Positions 33,253 to 41,759 of a stretch of DNA of 48,738 nucleotides are shown here, one piece after another. Location: assembly GCF_002968635.1 (NCBI RefSeq), contig NZ_PVBN01000020.1, positions 1 to 48,738 of the forward strand, in the 5' to 3' direction. Positions within the stretch are counted from its first letter, which is position 1, and the number at the start of each line of letters is the position of its first letter. This DNA is from Neorhizobium alkalisoli. GTDB taxonomy: Bacteria > Pseudomonadota > Alphaproteobacteria > Rhizobiales > Rhizobiaceae. Below the pieces are notes generated by a model. That model saw only the letters and a list, made by a program, of their open reading frames with translations, did not search any database and had not been told where the DNA came from. Position numbers and translations under genes: made by a program.

Positions 33253-34878
33253 ATGAAGACGTTTGACTACGTGATCGTGGGGGCGGGTTCGGCGGGCTGC
33301 GTGCTCGCCAACCGATTGTCCGCAGATGGCCGGGCGCAAGTGCTGCTCATCGAGGGGGGATCGTCCAACGCCCATCCGTTCGTACGCATGCCCCGCGGCT
33401 TCATAAAGCTCTTCGGCAAGCCGAGATTTTTCCGCTCCTTTCCAGTCGCACCGCAACTGGGCCGGCCGGCGGAAAGCTGGAGCTACGGCAACGGTCTGGG
33501 TGGGTCGAGTTCCGTAAACGGAACGTGGTATCTTCGCGGGATGCCCGCTGACTACGACGGCTGGGAAAAGCTGGGCAACGCCGGGTGGAACTGGCAGGAA
33601 ATGCTCAGGGTCTTCAGGGGCCTTGAGGACTACCAAGGCGAAGGCGCGGACTCCACACGGGGCAGGACTGGTGAATTGCAGATCACTTCATCGCCTTATC
33701 GCTCTCCCGTGCTCGATGCGGTGCTCAAAGGGGGGGCGGCAATCGGTCTGCCGATCCTCTCCGACATCAATTCACCAAATGCCGAAGGGATCGGCTACAC
33801 CCAGTCCACGGTTGATCGCCGCGGGCGCAGGGCTTCCAGCTACAGAGCGTTCGTAGAGCCTATCCGCGGCAGACCCAACCTCACGGTTTTGACCGGCACG
33901 GAGGTGAAGCGGGTCGTTTTCGAGGAGACGCGCGCCGTTGGCATCGAATGCGACCAGGCGGGCAGCACGATCACGTTCGGCGCAACCCGGGAAGTTATCA
34001 TCTCGGCCGGCGTGTATTCGTCGCCTAAGATCTTGCAACTGTCCGGCGTCGGCCCCCGCCGCCTGTTAGCCGGGCTTGATATCCCCGTCGTCAGGGAACT
34101 GGACGCGGTTGGCAAGAACCTGAGCGACCATACCATGATGACGCTCAATTTTCGCCTTCTCGGAGATCCAGGTCTCAATCGCGAATTTTCGACATGGCGT
34201 CTCTATCGCCACGTCCTCCAATATTACGTCGCCGGCAAGGGGTTGATGGCGTTCACAGGGCCGCCCTTGACCGCTTTGATTTCAAGTGACGGAAACCGAC
34301 ACTGGCCGGACATTCAGATTGGCATCGCGCCGGTCACGATGAATTCGACAAAGGCCCGCAAGGCCGACCCTGGCCGGGGTCTGCTCGAAGACAAACCGGG
34401 CATCATGTTCAATGCCTTTCAATTGAGGCCGAAGAGCAAGGGCGAAGTGAACATCCGCTCGTCCAGCTTCCGCGACAACCCGGAGGTGGACGCACGGTGG
34501 TGGTCGGACGATTCCGACCGAAAGCTCGCGATCCAAATCGTCAGGCTCATCCGGAAGTTTGCGAAAGCGCCGACGCTTGCTCGCTTCATTGGCGAGGAAA
34601 CGGTGCTCAGCGACCGGTATCAGACGGACGATGAGATCGCCCAGGAGCTTACCTGGATCATGAGTCCCGGCCTGCACGGAACGGGGAGTTGTTCAATGGG
34701 GTCCGACGACCGGACATCGGTGGTGGACGCGAGGCTGAGGGTTCACGGATTGCAGGGCCTGCGGGTTGTGGATTGCTCGATCATGCCAACTCACGTTTCC
34801 GCCAACACCAACGGTCCAGCGATGGCAGTTGCGGCGCGAGCGTCGGAACTGATCATTGAAGATTGGAGGACAGCCTGA
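33253..34878 (+). CDS. GMC family FAD-dependent oxidoreductase
   Basis: A 541-residue glucose-methanol-choline family flavoprotein. The FAD-binding start reads DYVIVGAGSAGCVLANRLS (about residues 5-23). GMC signature 1 is in the YGNGLGGSSSVNGTWYLRG region, and signature 2 reads GVYSSPKILQLSGVGPRRLL. The active-site base is His in SPGLHGTGSCSMG (about residue 476), with Asn in HVSANTNGPAMAVAARASE. No signal peptide is seen. GMC-superfamily enzymes of the CarA type oxidise C3 of the sugar in C-glycosides before deglycosidation, and that role fits here. Alternatively it oxidises an aryl alcohol or 2-hydroxy acid feeding the decarboxylase downstream. Confidence 0.9.
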   Translation: MKTFDYVIVGAGSAGCVLANRLSADGRAQVLLIEGGSSNAHPFVRMPRGFIKLFGKPRFFRSFPVAPQLGRPAESWSYGNGLGGSSSVNGTWYLRGMPADYDGWEKLGNAGWNWQEMLRVFRGLEDYQGEGADSTRGRTGELQITSSPYRSPVLDAVLKGGAAIGLPILSDINSPNAEGIGYTQSTVDRRGRRASSYRAFVEPIRGRPNLTVLTGTEVKRVVFEETRAVGIECDQAGSTITFGATREVIISAGVYSSPKILQLSGVGPRRLLAGLDIPVVRELDAVGKNLSDHTMMTLNFRLLGDPGLNREFSTWRLYRHVLQYYVAGKGLMAFTGPPLTALISSDGNRHWPDIQIGIAPVTMNSTKARKADPGRGLLEDKPGIMFNAFQLRPKSKGEVNIRSSSFRDNPEVDARWWSDDSDRKLAIQIVRLIRKFAKAPTLARFIGEETVLSDRYQTDDEIAQELTWIMSPGLHGTGSCSMGSDDRTSVVDARLRVHGLQGLRVVDCSIMPTHVSANTNGPAMAVAARASELIIEDWRTA

Positions 34879-34978
34879 TGGCAGGAATCCATCACGAAGA
34901 CCGGCTTGGTTCCGGTCGGGACCTGTCCGCCACTATGACGTTTTCATCAAGCAACCGGATAAATGGAGGAGGAAAACA

Positions 34979-36427
34979 ATGAATGTTAGCCTACTGATCG
35001 GTGATAGCCAGCCTGCTGCGAGCAACGGCAAGGTTTTCCAACGGCTTAACCCGTTGAGCGGCGAAGTCGCGACCGAGGCGCCAGCCGCTACCCTTGAAGA
35101 CGCTGATGCAGCGGTTGCGGCCGCTGCCGCGGCATTTCCTGCCTGGTCGGCGCTCGGCCCCAATGCAAGGCGTGCCCTGCTGCTGAAAGCTGCGGATACC
35201 TTGGACACCATGCGCGAAGACTTCGTGCGCACCATGATCAACGAAATCGCGACGACCGAAGTCTGGGCCTCGTTCAACGTCAAGCTGGCAGCCGGGATGT
35301 TGCGCGAAGCCGCATCGCTGACGACTCAGGTTGGGGGCGAGGTCATTCCATCGGACAAGCCGGGCTGCATCGCCATGTCTGTGCGACAGGCGGCGGGCGT
35401 GTCCCTGGGCATAGCCCCTTGGAACGCTCCGATCATTCTCGGCGTGCGGGCCGTCGCAATGCCGGTCGCATGCGGCAATACCGCCGTGCTGAAGGCGTCT
35501 GAACTGTGCCCCGGCACCCACCGCCTGATCGGCGAAGTGTTCAGCAAGGCCGGCTTCCCCGCCGGCGTCGTCAATGTGATCACCAATGCGCCCGAGGATG
35601 CGCCCGCGATCGTCGAGTGCCTCGTCGCCCACCCCGCCGTTAAACGGATCAACTTCACAGGTTCGACCCGCGTCGGCCGCATCATTGGCGAACTGGCCGC
35701 CCGACATCTGAAGCCGGCGCTGCTCGAACTCGGCGGCAAGGCTCCGTTGATCGTTCTTGCCGACGCCGATCTCGACGCCGCCGTTGCGGCCGTCGCTTTC
35801 GGCGCCTTCATCAACCAGGGGCAGGTCTGCATGTCGACGGAGCGGGTAATCGTCGATGAGACCGTTGCGGACCGTTTCGTGGAAAAGCTTTCGGCCAAGG
35901 CTACATCGTTGCCAGCGGGCGATCCGCGGTCCGGACCAGTGGTCATCGGTTCGCTGATCGACGAGGGACCGGCACGGCGGGTGATCGAATTGATCGAGGA
36001 CGCCGTTTCGAAAGGCGCCAAGCGGGTCGCGGGCGGAGACCGGTCCGGAACCATCGTACCGGCGAGCGTGGTGGATCGTGTGACGAAGGATATGCGTATC
36101 TACAGCGAGGAAAGCTTCGGACCCGTTGTGTCAGTCATACGCGCCAGCGGAGTGGAGGAGGCCATCCGCCTAGCCAACGATACCGAATACGGACTTTCGG
36201 CCGCAGTTTTCAGCCGCGACGTGGCGCGAGCACTAAGCGTCGCCAAACGAATTGAGTCCGGAATCTGCCACATCAACGGGCCGACGGTCCACGACGAGGC
36301 TCAGATGCCGTTCGGCGGGGTCAAGGGATCGGGCTACGGCCGTTTCGGCGGACAGGCCGGGATCGCGGAATTCACGGACTTGCGCTGGATCACCATTGAG
36401 ACCGAACCGCAGCACTATCCATTCTGA
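34979..36427 (+). CDS. Aldehyde dehydrogenase, vanillin/salicylaldehyde dehydrogenase-like
   Basis: A 482-residue NAD(P)-dependent aldehyde dehydrogenase. The active-site residues are visible: Asn149 in IAPWNAP, Glu250 in LLELGGKAP and the nucleophile Cys284 in INQGQVCMSTERVIV. The INQGQ-CMSTER form is characteristic of the aromatic aldehyde branch (vanillin, salicylaldehyde, benzaldehyde). ATG 34979 is preceded by GGAGGAGG. It lies 100 bp after the GMC gene and 33 bp before a benzoylformate decarboxylase-like gene, whose aldehyde product it would oxidise. Confidence 0.9.
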   Translation: MNVSLLIGDSQPAASNGKVFQRLNPLSGEVATEAPAATLEDADAAVAAAAAAFPAWSALGPNARRALLLKAADTLDTMREDFVRTMINEIATTEVWASFNVKLAAGMLREAASLTTQVGGEVIPSDKPGCIAMSVRQAAGVSLGIAPWNAPIILGVRAVAMPVACGNTAVLKASELCPGTHRLIGEVFSKAGFPAGVVNVITNAPEDAPAIVECLVAHPAVKRINFTGSTRVGRIIGELAARHLKPALLELGGKAPLIVLADADLDAAVAAVAFGAFINQGQVCMSTERVIVDETVADRFVEKLSAKATSLPAGDPRSGPVVIGSLIDEGPARRVIELIEDAVSKGAKRVAGGDRSGTIVPASVVDRVTKDMRIYSEESFGPVVSVIRASGVEEAIRLANDTEYGLSAAVFSRDVARALSVAKRIESGICHINGPTVHDEAQMPFGGVKGSGYGRFGGQAGIAEFTDLRWITIETEPQHYPF

Positions 36428-36460
36428 CAACATACATTTGGATTAATTGAGGCATCTTAG

Positions 36461-38101
36461 ATGGCAAATCATAAACTTACGGTTCGGGAGGCAACCTTGG
36501 ACGTGCTTCGCTCCTTCGGAGTGGACCGCGTCTTTGGAAACCCCGGATCGACGGAACTCGCGTTTCTGCATGACTGGCCGGACGATATCGAATATGTCCT
36601 TGGCCTGCAGGAAGCCTGCGTCGTCGGCATGGCGGACGGATATGCCCAGGCCACCGGACGGGCGGCCTTCGTCAATCTGCATTCGGCTGCCGGTCTCGGC
36701 CATGCGCTCGGAAACCTGTTCACGGCATTCCGCAATAAGACGCCGCTGGTCGTCACGGCCGGCCAGCAGGCGCGCAGCATCTTGCCCCTGAGGCCGTATC
36801 TCTTCTCCGAAGAGGCAGCGCAGTTCCCGAAGCCGTATGTGAAATGGAGCATCGAGCCGGCGCGGGCGGAAGACGTGCCGGCGGCGATCGCCCAAGCGTT
36901 CCAGATCGCCATGCAGCATCCTCGCGGCCCGACCTTCGTGTCGGTTCCGTCGGATGACTGGGCACGCCCTGCATCCGTTCCGCCGAAGCGACGGATCGCG
37001 ACAGATTTCGAACCGGATGTGGTCGCCATCGAGCGGCTGGCCGAGGCGATCGGGCAGGCGAAGGGGCCGATATTCATAGTTGGAGCCGATATCGACCGGA
37101 ACGGCGCCGTCGACCAGATGGTAGCCGTCGCTGAAAAGGCCAATGCGGCGGTGTGGGCGAGCCCGATGTCTAGCCGGTCGAGCTTCCCCGAACGTCATCC
37201 GCTCTTTGCTGGCTTCCTGCATGCGGCTCCCGGTGCGCTTGCGGAGGCGTTGCGCGGCCGCGATCTCATTGTCGTCTTCGGTGCACCCGTCTTTACCTTC
37301 CATGTCGAAGGTTATTGCGACCTTCTGACGAACGGTATCCCAATCTGGCAGATTACCGACGATCCGACCGATGCAGCAGCGGCAACTCCCGTCGGCGAGA
37401 GTATCATCGGTACTATGCGCAAGTCGCTTGCCGCGCTTCTGTCCGCCTTGCCAGCGACGACCGACCGGAAGAAGCCGAAGCCCCGGCGTCTGCCGCCGGC
37501 GCCCAGCCCGACGAATCCCATTCTGCCCGGCTTTGCCCTCAACCGGCTGTCGGACCTGCTGCCGCCCGATGCCATCGTCGTCGAGGAAGCGCCGTCCCAC
37601 CGGCCGGCGATCCAGGAATATCTGCCGCGTCCCGGCGCGGACAGTTTCTACACCATGGCGAGCGGGGGGCTCGGATACAGCTTGCCGGCTTCGGTCGGGG
37701 TCGCTCTGGCCCGTCCCGGCCGGCGTATCGTCTGCCTGATCGGTGACGGATCGAGCATGTATTGCATCCAGGGCATCTGGACGGCTGTACAGCAAAAACT
37801 TCCCATCACCTTCGTGGTCATGAACAATTCCGGCTACGGCGCGATGCGGTTCTTCAGTCGGATCATGCAGTCGGAACGGCCGCCCGGAATCGACCTGCCG
37901 GGGTTGAACTTCGTTTCCCTGGCGCAGGGTTTCGGTTGCGAAGCGGAACGCGTGACCCGGGCGGAGGACTTGGATGGGGCCCTCGCCCGGGCTTTTGAAA
38001 AAACCGGGCCGTCGCTGGTGGACATCGCAGTGGACGATGCTGTCGCCATTCTCTTCGAAGAGGGCGCGGACAAGAGGAAAAAACAAACAGAGGAGGCGTG
38101 A
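36461..38101 (+). CDS. Benzoylformate decarboxylase-like ThDP enzyme
   Basis: A 546-residue thiamine diphosphate enzyme of the benzoylformate decarboxylase (MdlC) branch. GNPGSTE carries the active-site Ser (residue 30), Glu51 in LGLQEACVVGMADGYA activates ThDP, and His74 in NLHSAAGLGHALGNLF matches the catalytic His of benzoylformate decarboxylase. The ThDP/Mg motif runs from GDGSSMYCIQG (about residue 428) to VVMNNSGYGAM. It turns an aryl 2-oxo acid into an aldehyde and CO2, and the preceding aldehyde dehydrogenase fits as the next step. It is the last gene of the operon. Confidence 0.9.
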   Translation: MANHKLTVREATLDVLRSFGVDRVFGNPGSTELAFLHDWPDDIEYVLGLQEACVVGMADGYAQATGRAAFVNLHSAAGLGHALGNLFTAFRNKTPLVVTAGQQARSILPLRPYLFSEEAAQFPKPYVKWSIEPARAEDVPAAIAQAFQIAMQHPRGPTFVSVPSDDWARPASVPPKRRIATDFEPDVVAIERLAEAIGQAKGPIFIVGADIDRNGAVDQMVAVAEKANAAVWASPMSSRSSFPERHPLFAGFLHAAPGALAEALRGRDLIVVFGAPVFTFHVEGYCDLLTNGIPIWQITDDPTDAAAATPVGESIIGTMRKSLAALLSALPATTDRKKPKPRRLPPAPSPTNPILPGFALNRLSDLLPPDAIVVEEAPSHRPAIQEYLPRPGADSFYTMASGGLGYSLPASVGVALARPGRRIVCLIGDGSSMYCIQGIWTAVQQKLPITFVVMNNSGYGAMRFFSRIMQSERPPGIDLPGLNFVSLAQGFGCEAERVTRAEDLDGALARAFEKTGPSLVDIAVDDAVAILFEEGADKRKKQTEEA

Positions 38102-38618
38102 GGGTGAGGATCGTTATAGCGAGTGTGATATCGGCCGGCTTGCGGGTGGGCTGTGCCTGAATGGAAAGCGCCTCGAAATTTAGGCTTTCTAATCATAGGA
38201 AAGTCTGCAGGCCTCCCTCCGCACCTGACGAACTGGGAGAGATTGCGAAATTATATGGCACTTTGAGAGGAACAGGTGACATGAAGCTCACCGCCGCGCA
38301 AAATCAGGAGCGGCGAAGAAAATTCGGGGGATCGACACCCCAAACGATTGCATGAGGATCAGGACAGCCGGCGGAATAATTGGAGCGATGTGATCGCCAC
38401 TATCGGTCTACTTTATGGAGTGATCACGCCAACCGAGGCAGGTGCTATCTGCGTCCTCTATGCCAAAGGTGCGGGGGCGTTCGTTTGCGGTCAAGGATCG
38501 GCTGCTTCGAGTGCATGTGCAGTTTGCCAGGTGTGTGGTGAGCAATGGAGAGCTTCCGACACTTCATCAGAAAGCGGGTCTTCTCGTGAGTGTGGTTCAG
38601 TGCGTCGTTGTTTAGGTT
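38102..38618 (+). pseudogene. dctM: Decayed region with a TRAP transporter DctM remnant
   Basis: This 517-bp stretch has no intact gene. At about 38381-38464 the plus strand reads VIATIGLLYGVITPTEAGAICVLYA, which matches the conserved G-x-x-TPTEAAAVAVVYA segment of the DctM large subunit of TRAP transporters. The rest of DctM, DctQ and DctP are absent. A weak hairpin (AGGCTTTC with GAAAGTCT, 38182-38206) lies 80 bp after the decarboxylase gene and could end that operon, but it lacks a T-run. The remainder is unassigned. Confidence 0.55.
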
Positions 38619-39332
38619 TCACACCGAGGCAGGGTGAACCGAACTTGCCTTTTCTCCCAAAATCGTCTCGGCGATCATGGCAGCTGCAGCAACATGCGCT
38701 CGGCAGGCCTTAGCGGCCGCCTCAGGATCGTTGCACTCAATACCCGCGAAAATCTCTCGGATCTGAGCTGGACCCGATGTCATCCGGTTGGCGCTCGAGA
38801 GCGTCATCACGCGCAGCCGTGATATACGGCTGTTCAAGCGGCTGACAATGTCCCAAGCAATCGTGTGGCCGCCAGTTCGGAAAATAATCTGATAAAAACT
38901 GGTCGTTGCGTCCAGTATTCCCAGCGGAGAATTCTGGCGCGAGGTCCGGTCGAGTTCGTCGAGGGCCTCACGAAGCTGAGCTTTTACGTCCTTGGTAGCG
39001 ACCCGCGCACAATCGGCGACGGCTGTGGCCTCCAAGGCGGCTCTAATCTCGTAAATCTGCCGGGCGTCGTCCCATTCCAGTCGGGCGACGATCGGTCCCT
39101 GCTTGGCGATCATCTCGACGAGACCTTCGGCCTCCAGATGTCGAATGACCTCTCGAATGACCGAACGAGACACGCCAAGGTGGTCGCAAAGTGTGCGTTC
39201 CACCAAACGCCCGCCGGGTTCGAAGAGCCCGCTGATAATGGCGCGCCGCATTCGCTCAAGCGCCATTTCCCGTAACGTAGCGGGCGGCGTTTCGATGCGC
39301 AGGGCGGCGATGGTGTCGGCGGGTTTCATCAT
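38619..39332 (-). CDS. GntR family (FCD domain) transcriptional regulator
   Basis: A 237-residue GntR/FadR-type regulator. The N-terminal winged helix reads ALERMRRAIISGLFEPGGRL then LCDHLGVSRSVIREVIRHLEAEGLVE. The C-terminal FCD domain has the metal-binding pattern (ATTSFYQIIFRTGGH, RAHVAAAAMIAE). GGAGAC lies just before ATG 39332. It is divergent from the trigonelline-type operon at 39432, with a TGGTATACCA palindrome between. FCD regulators usually sense small carboxylates, so a pathway acid such as trigonelline or a ring-opened acid is a likely effector. Confidence 0.92.
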   Translation of the reverse strand: MMKPADTIAALRIETPPATLREMALERMRRAIISGLFEPGGRLVERTLCDHLGVSRSVIREVIRHLEAEGLVEMIAKQGPIVARLEWDDARQIYEIRAALEATAVADCARVATKDVKAQLREALDELDRTSRQNSPLGILDATTSFYQIIFRTGGHTIAWDIVSRLNSRISRLRVMTLSSANRMTSGPAQIREIFAGIECNDPEAAAKACRAHVAAAAMIAETILGEKASSVHPASV

Positions 39333-39387
39333 GTCTCCTCTTTAGCTTCAAAAAATGATTCCGGCAAGTGCTTGACATGCGGTCTTA

Positions 39388-39397
39388 TGGTATACCA
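39388..39397. promoter_or_regulatory. TGGTATACCA palindrome, candidate GntR operator
   Basis: A perfect 10-bp palindrome of the TGGTATACCA type, common for FCD-type GntR regulators. It lies 34 bp upstream of the DUF1185 start codon and 55 bp from the GntR start. A TTGACA (39372-39377) lies 10 bp before it, so the site falls between the -35 element and the start of the plus-strand operon. Confidence 0.65.
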
Positions 39398-39431
39398 ACA
39401 TACAGAAGCTGAAATTGCAGGGAGGAATTCC

Positions 39432-40034
39432 ATGGCACCGGTGATCCGCAAAACGTTTCTCCAGATCGAAACGACACTCGTCGAGGGCGGCAAGGGGGTG
39501 GCGAACCCGCTGAAGCTGATAGCAGCGCTCGCCGTCGTCAAGAACCCATGGGCGGGGCGCGGCTTCGTGGAAGACCTGAAACCGGAAATTCATGCCGTAG
39601 CCCCGGTTCTCGGCGAACTGCTGACCAAGATGATCATCGAGACTGCTGGTTCCGGCGAGATCATCGAAGCCTACGGCAAGTCCGCCGTCGTGGGTCTGGA
39701 CGGTGAAATCGAGCATGGTTCGGCGCTCATCCACACGCTGCGTTTCGGCAATCATTACCGCACTGCCGTCGGCGCCAAATCTTATCTCGCCTTCTGCAAT
39801 ACGCGTGGCCCCGCCAATGCCCCGATCATGATCCCGTTGATGGACAAGAACGACGAGGGCCGCCGCTCCCATTACCTGACGATCCAGTGCACGGTCCCCG
39901 ATGCACCCGCTGCCGACGAAATCGTCGTCGCGCTCGGCGCGTCGATCGGTGGCCGCCCGCATCACCGTATCGGTGACCGATACCAGGACTTGAAGGAGCT
40001 TGGCCACGATGTTGCAAACCCTGCAGCGGTCTAA
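39432..40034 (+). CDS. DUF1185 ('amino acid synthesis') family protein
   Basis: A 200-residue protein of the DUF1185 family: IRKTFLQIETTLVEGGKGVA, VKNPWAGRGFVEDLKPEIHA, EIEHGSALIHTLRFGNHYR and ALGASIGGRPHHRIGDRYQD. Structures of this family are known but no reaction is established. Its genes often sit beside flavin-dependent monooxygenases and flavin reductases, as here. GGGAGG precedes ATG 39432; the in-frame start at 39372 lies within the promoter. It opens the operon and overlaps the hydrolase gene by 26 bp. A role in handling the ring-cleavage product is possible but unproven. Confidence 0.85.
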   Translation: MAPVIRKTFLQIETTLVEGGKGVANPLKLIAALAVVKNPWAGRGFVEDLKPEIHAVAPVLGELLTKMIIETAGSGEIIEAYGKSAVVGLDGEIEHGSALIHTLRFGNHYRTAVGAKSYLAFCNTRGPANAPIMIPLMDKNDEGRRSHYLTIQCTVPDAPAADEIVVALGASIGGRPHHRIGDRYQDLKELGHDVANPAAV

Positions 40035-40830
40035 GACACGTTCCGGCACTGCTTATGTCGACCACGGAAATGGGGACGAGACACTTGTCCTCATCCATGG
40101 GGTCGGGATGCGGATCGAGGCCTGGGGACCGCAAATCGAGCGGCTTTTGAAAGATCATCGCGTCATTGCCGTCGATCTTCCGGGCCATGGTTTCTCCGCG
40201 TTGCTCGATGACCGACCGGAACTGCCTAACTTCGTCGCTTGGTTCGCAAAAGTGGTCGATGAATTGGGGCTTGGTGCGGTCAATGTCGCGGGTCATTCAA
40301 TGGGGGCGCTGATTGCTGCGGGATTTGCGGCAACAGTGCCTTCAAAACTCCGTCGGATCGCCCTGCTGAACGGCGTCTATAAGCGGACCCCGATGGCGCG
40401 CCAGGCAGTCGAAGCCCGCGCCGACGAGATCTTCAGCGGCGCGTTCGATCGTGAAGCACCGCTGGACCGGTGGTTTGCGCCGGATGAAAAAGACGGCGAG
40501 GCATACGCGCTAGTCCGCGAACTGCTGCAAAAGGTCGACCCCGGCGGATATGCAGCGGCTTACCGCGCCTTTGCAACCGGAGACGCCGTCTACTCCGATA
40601 GCTGGCCGCAGGTGACATGCCCGGCATTGTTTCTGACGGGTGACGGCGACAAGAATTCGACGGCCGAAATGGCCGAAGAGATGGCGAGAGCTGCACCTCA
40701 AGGACGGGCATTCGTGATCGAAGGCCATCGACACATGGTCAATCTCACGGCGCCGGAGGAGGTGAGTAAGGCACTGGCCGACTGGCTCACTTGGCAGCCG
40801 GAGCGGGTAAGGGAGGAATGGGAGGAGTGA
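40009..40830 (+). CDS. tgnD: Alpha/beta hydrolase, likely N-methylformamido-methylene-succinate hydrolase (TgnD)
   Basis: A 273-residue alpha/beta hydrolase. The oxyanion-hole motif LIHGVGM is at about residues 28-34, the nucleophile elbow G-H-S-M-G at 95-99 (Ser97), the acid in LTGDGDKNS and the catalytic His in IEGHRHMVN. I chose ATG 40009 with GAAGGAG upstream. In the trigonelline pathway of Acinetobacter baylyi, TgnD splits the ring-opened diacid to succinate semialdehyde, methylamine, formate and CO2. The neighbouring flavin reductase, luciferase-like oxygenase and aldehyde dehydrogenase make the assignment likely. From sequence alone only an alpha/beta hydrolase is certain. Confidence 0.75.
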   Translation: MLQTLQRSKTRSGTAYVDHGNGDETLVLIHGVGMRIEAWGPQIERLLKDHRVIAVDLPGHGFSALLDDRPELPNFVAWFAKVVDELGLGAVNVAGHSMGALIAAGFAATVPSKLRRIALLNGVYKRTPMARQAVEARADEIFSGAFDREAPLDRWFAPDEKDGEAYALVRELLQKVDPGGYAAAYRAFATGDAVYSDSWPQVTCPALFLTGDGDKNSTAEMAEEMARAAPQGRAFVIEGHRHMVNLTAPEEVSKALADWLTWQPERVREEWEE

Positions 40831-41759
40831 CAACGAGTGATCCAAGAGCTCTTCGCGATGCGTTTGGCGCGTTCCTGACAGGCGTGACCGTCGTTACGAC
40901 GATCAATGACGACGGAGCCCCGATCGGTTTCACCGCCAACAGTTTTACGAGCGTTTCGCTCGACCCGCCGCTGCTTCTGATCTGCCTGGCAAAGACTTCG
41001 CGCAATTACCAGACGCTGATGACCACCAGAGGATTTGCGGTCAACGTCCTTTCCGAGGATCAGAAGGATGTCTCCAACACGTTTGCGCGCCCGGTCGAGG
41101 ATCGGTTCGCTGCTGTCGATTGGCAGAAAGGCCCATTTGGTTCACCGGTTTTTTCCGACGTCGCCGCATGGTTCGATTGTTCGGCACACGAGCGCGTCGA
41201 GGCCGGCGATCATGTCATTCTTATCGGACGGGTTGAGGCATACGAAAACTCCGGTAAAATCGGCCTAGGCTATGCCCGTGGTGGCTACTTCACCCCCGCC
41301 TTGACCGAAAAGAACCTTCTGGAAAATGTCGAGGGCAGTCTGACGATTGGGGCCGTCGCAGAGCGGGCAGACGAGGTTCTACTCGTACCGGACGCGCATG
41401 GCGGCTGGACCTTGCCGTTCGTAGACAAGGTCGAAAGCGAGGGCATGGAGGCGTTTGAGCCGCAGTTCACCTCCGAGATTGGTCTGTCGATCCAGACAGG
41501 ACTGCTCTACTCCATCTACGAAGATACCAACGCGGGGCGTCAGCACATCATCTATCGCGCAGCGCTGGGCGAAGGCACGCCCAAAATCGGCCAGCTGTTT
41601 CCGGTTCAACAGCTGCCCCTCGATAAGATCCAGGATTCGGCGGTCCGCGAGACCGTCAAGCGCTACGCCCAGGAGAGCATGCTCGGCAATTTCGGGATCT
41701 ATTTCGGCAACCACGAAAAGGGCCGCGTGCACGTCGTGGCAAAAAAGGGTGACCTATGA
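40827..41759 (+). CDS. tgnB: Flavin reductase, likely reductase component of trigonelline monooxygenase (TgnB)
   Basis: A 310-residue two-domain protein. The first 160 residues are a flavin reductase-like domain (LRDAFGAFLTGVTVVTTIND, IGFTANSFTSVSLDPPLLLI, VLIGRVEAYENSGKIGLGYARGGY). About 140 residues follow (LVPDAHGGWTLPFVDKVES to FGIYFGNHEKGRVHV) that look like a Nudix-type fold without a full Nudix box. Plain flavin reductases of this family lack that extension. I start at GTG 40827, which overlaps the hydrolase stop and has GGGAGGA 9 bases upstream; ATG 40818 is the alternative. It supplies reduced flavin to the next gene's oxygenase. Confidence 0.82.
   Translation: MTTSDPRALRDAFGAFLTGVTVVTTINDDGAPIGFTANSFTSVSLDPPLLLICLAKTSRNYQTLMTTRGFAVNVLSEDQKDVSNTFARPVEDRFAAVDWQKGPFGSPVFSDVAAWFDCSAHERVEAGDHVILIGRVEAYENSGKIGLGYARGGYFTPALTEKNLLENVEGSLTIGAVAERADEVLLVPDAHGGWTLPFVDKVESEGMEAFEPQFTSEIGLSIQTGLLYSIYEDTNAGRQHIIYRAALGEGTPKIGQLFPVQQLPLDKIQDSAVRETVKRYAQESMLGNFGIYFGNHEKGRVHVVAKKGDL

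Noticed and set aside
36443..38086. Minus-strand frame of 547 codons opposite the benzoylformate decarboxylase gene
   Set aside because: Shadow frame in GC-rich DNA; the plus strand has all ThDP motifs and catalytic residues, while the minus frame is Arg-rich and featureless.
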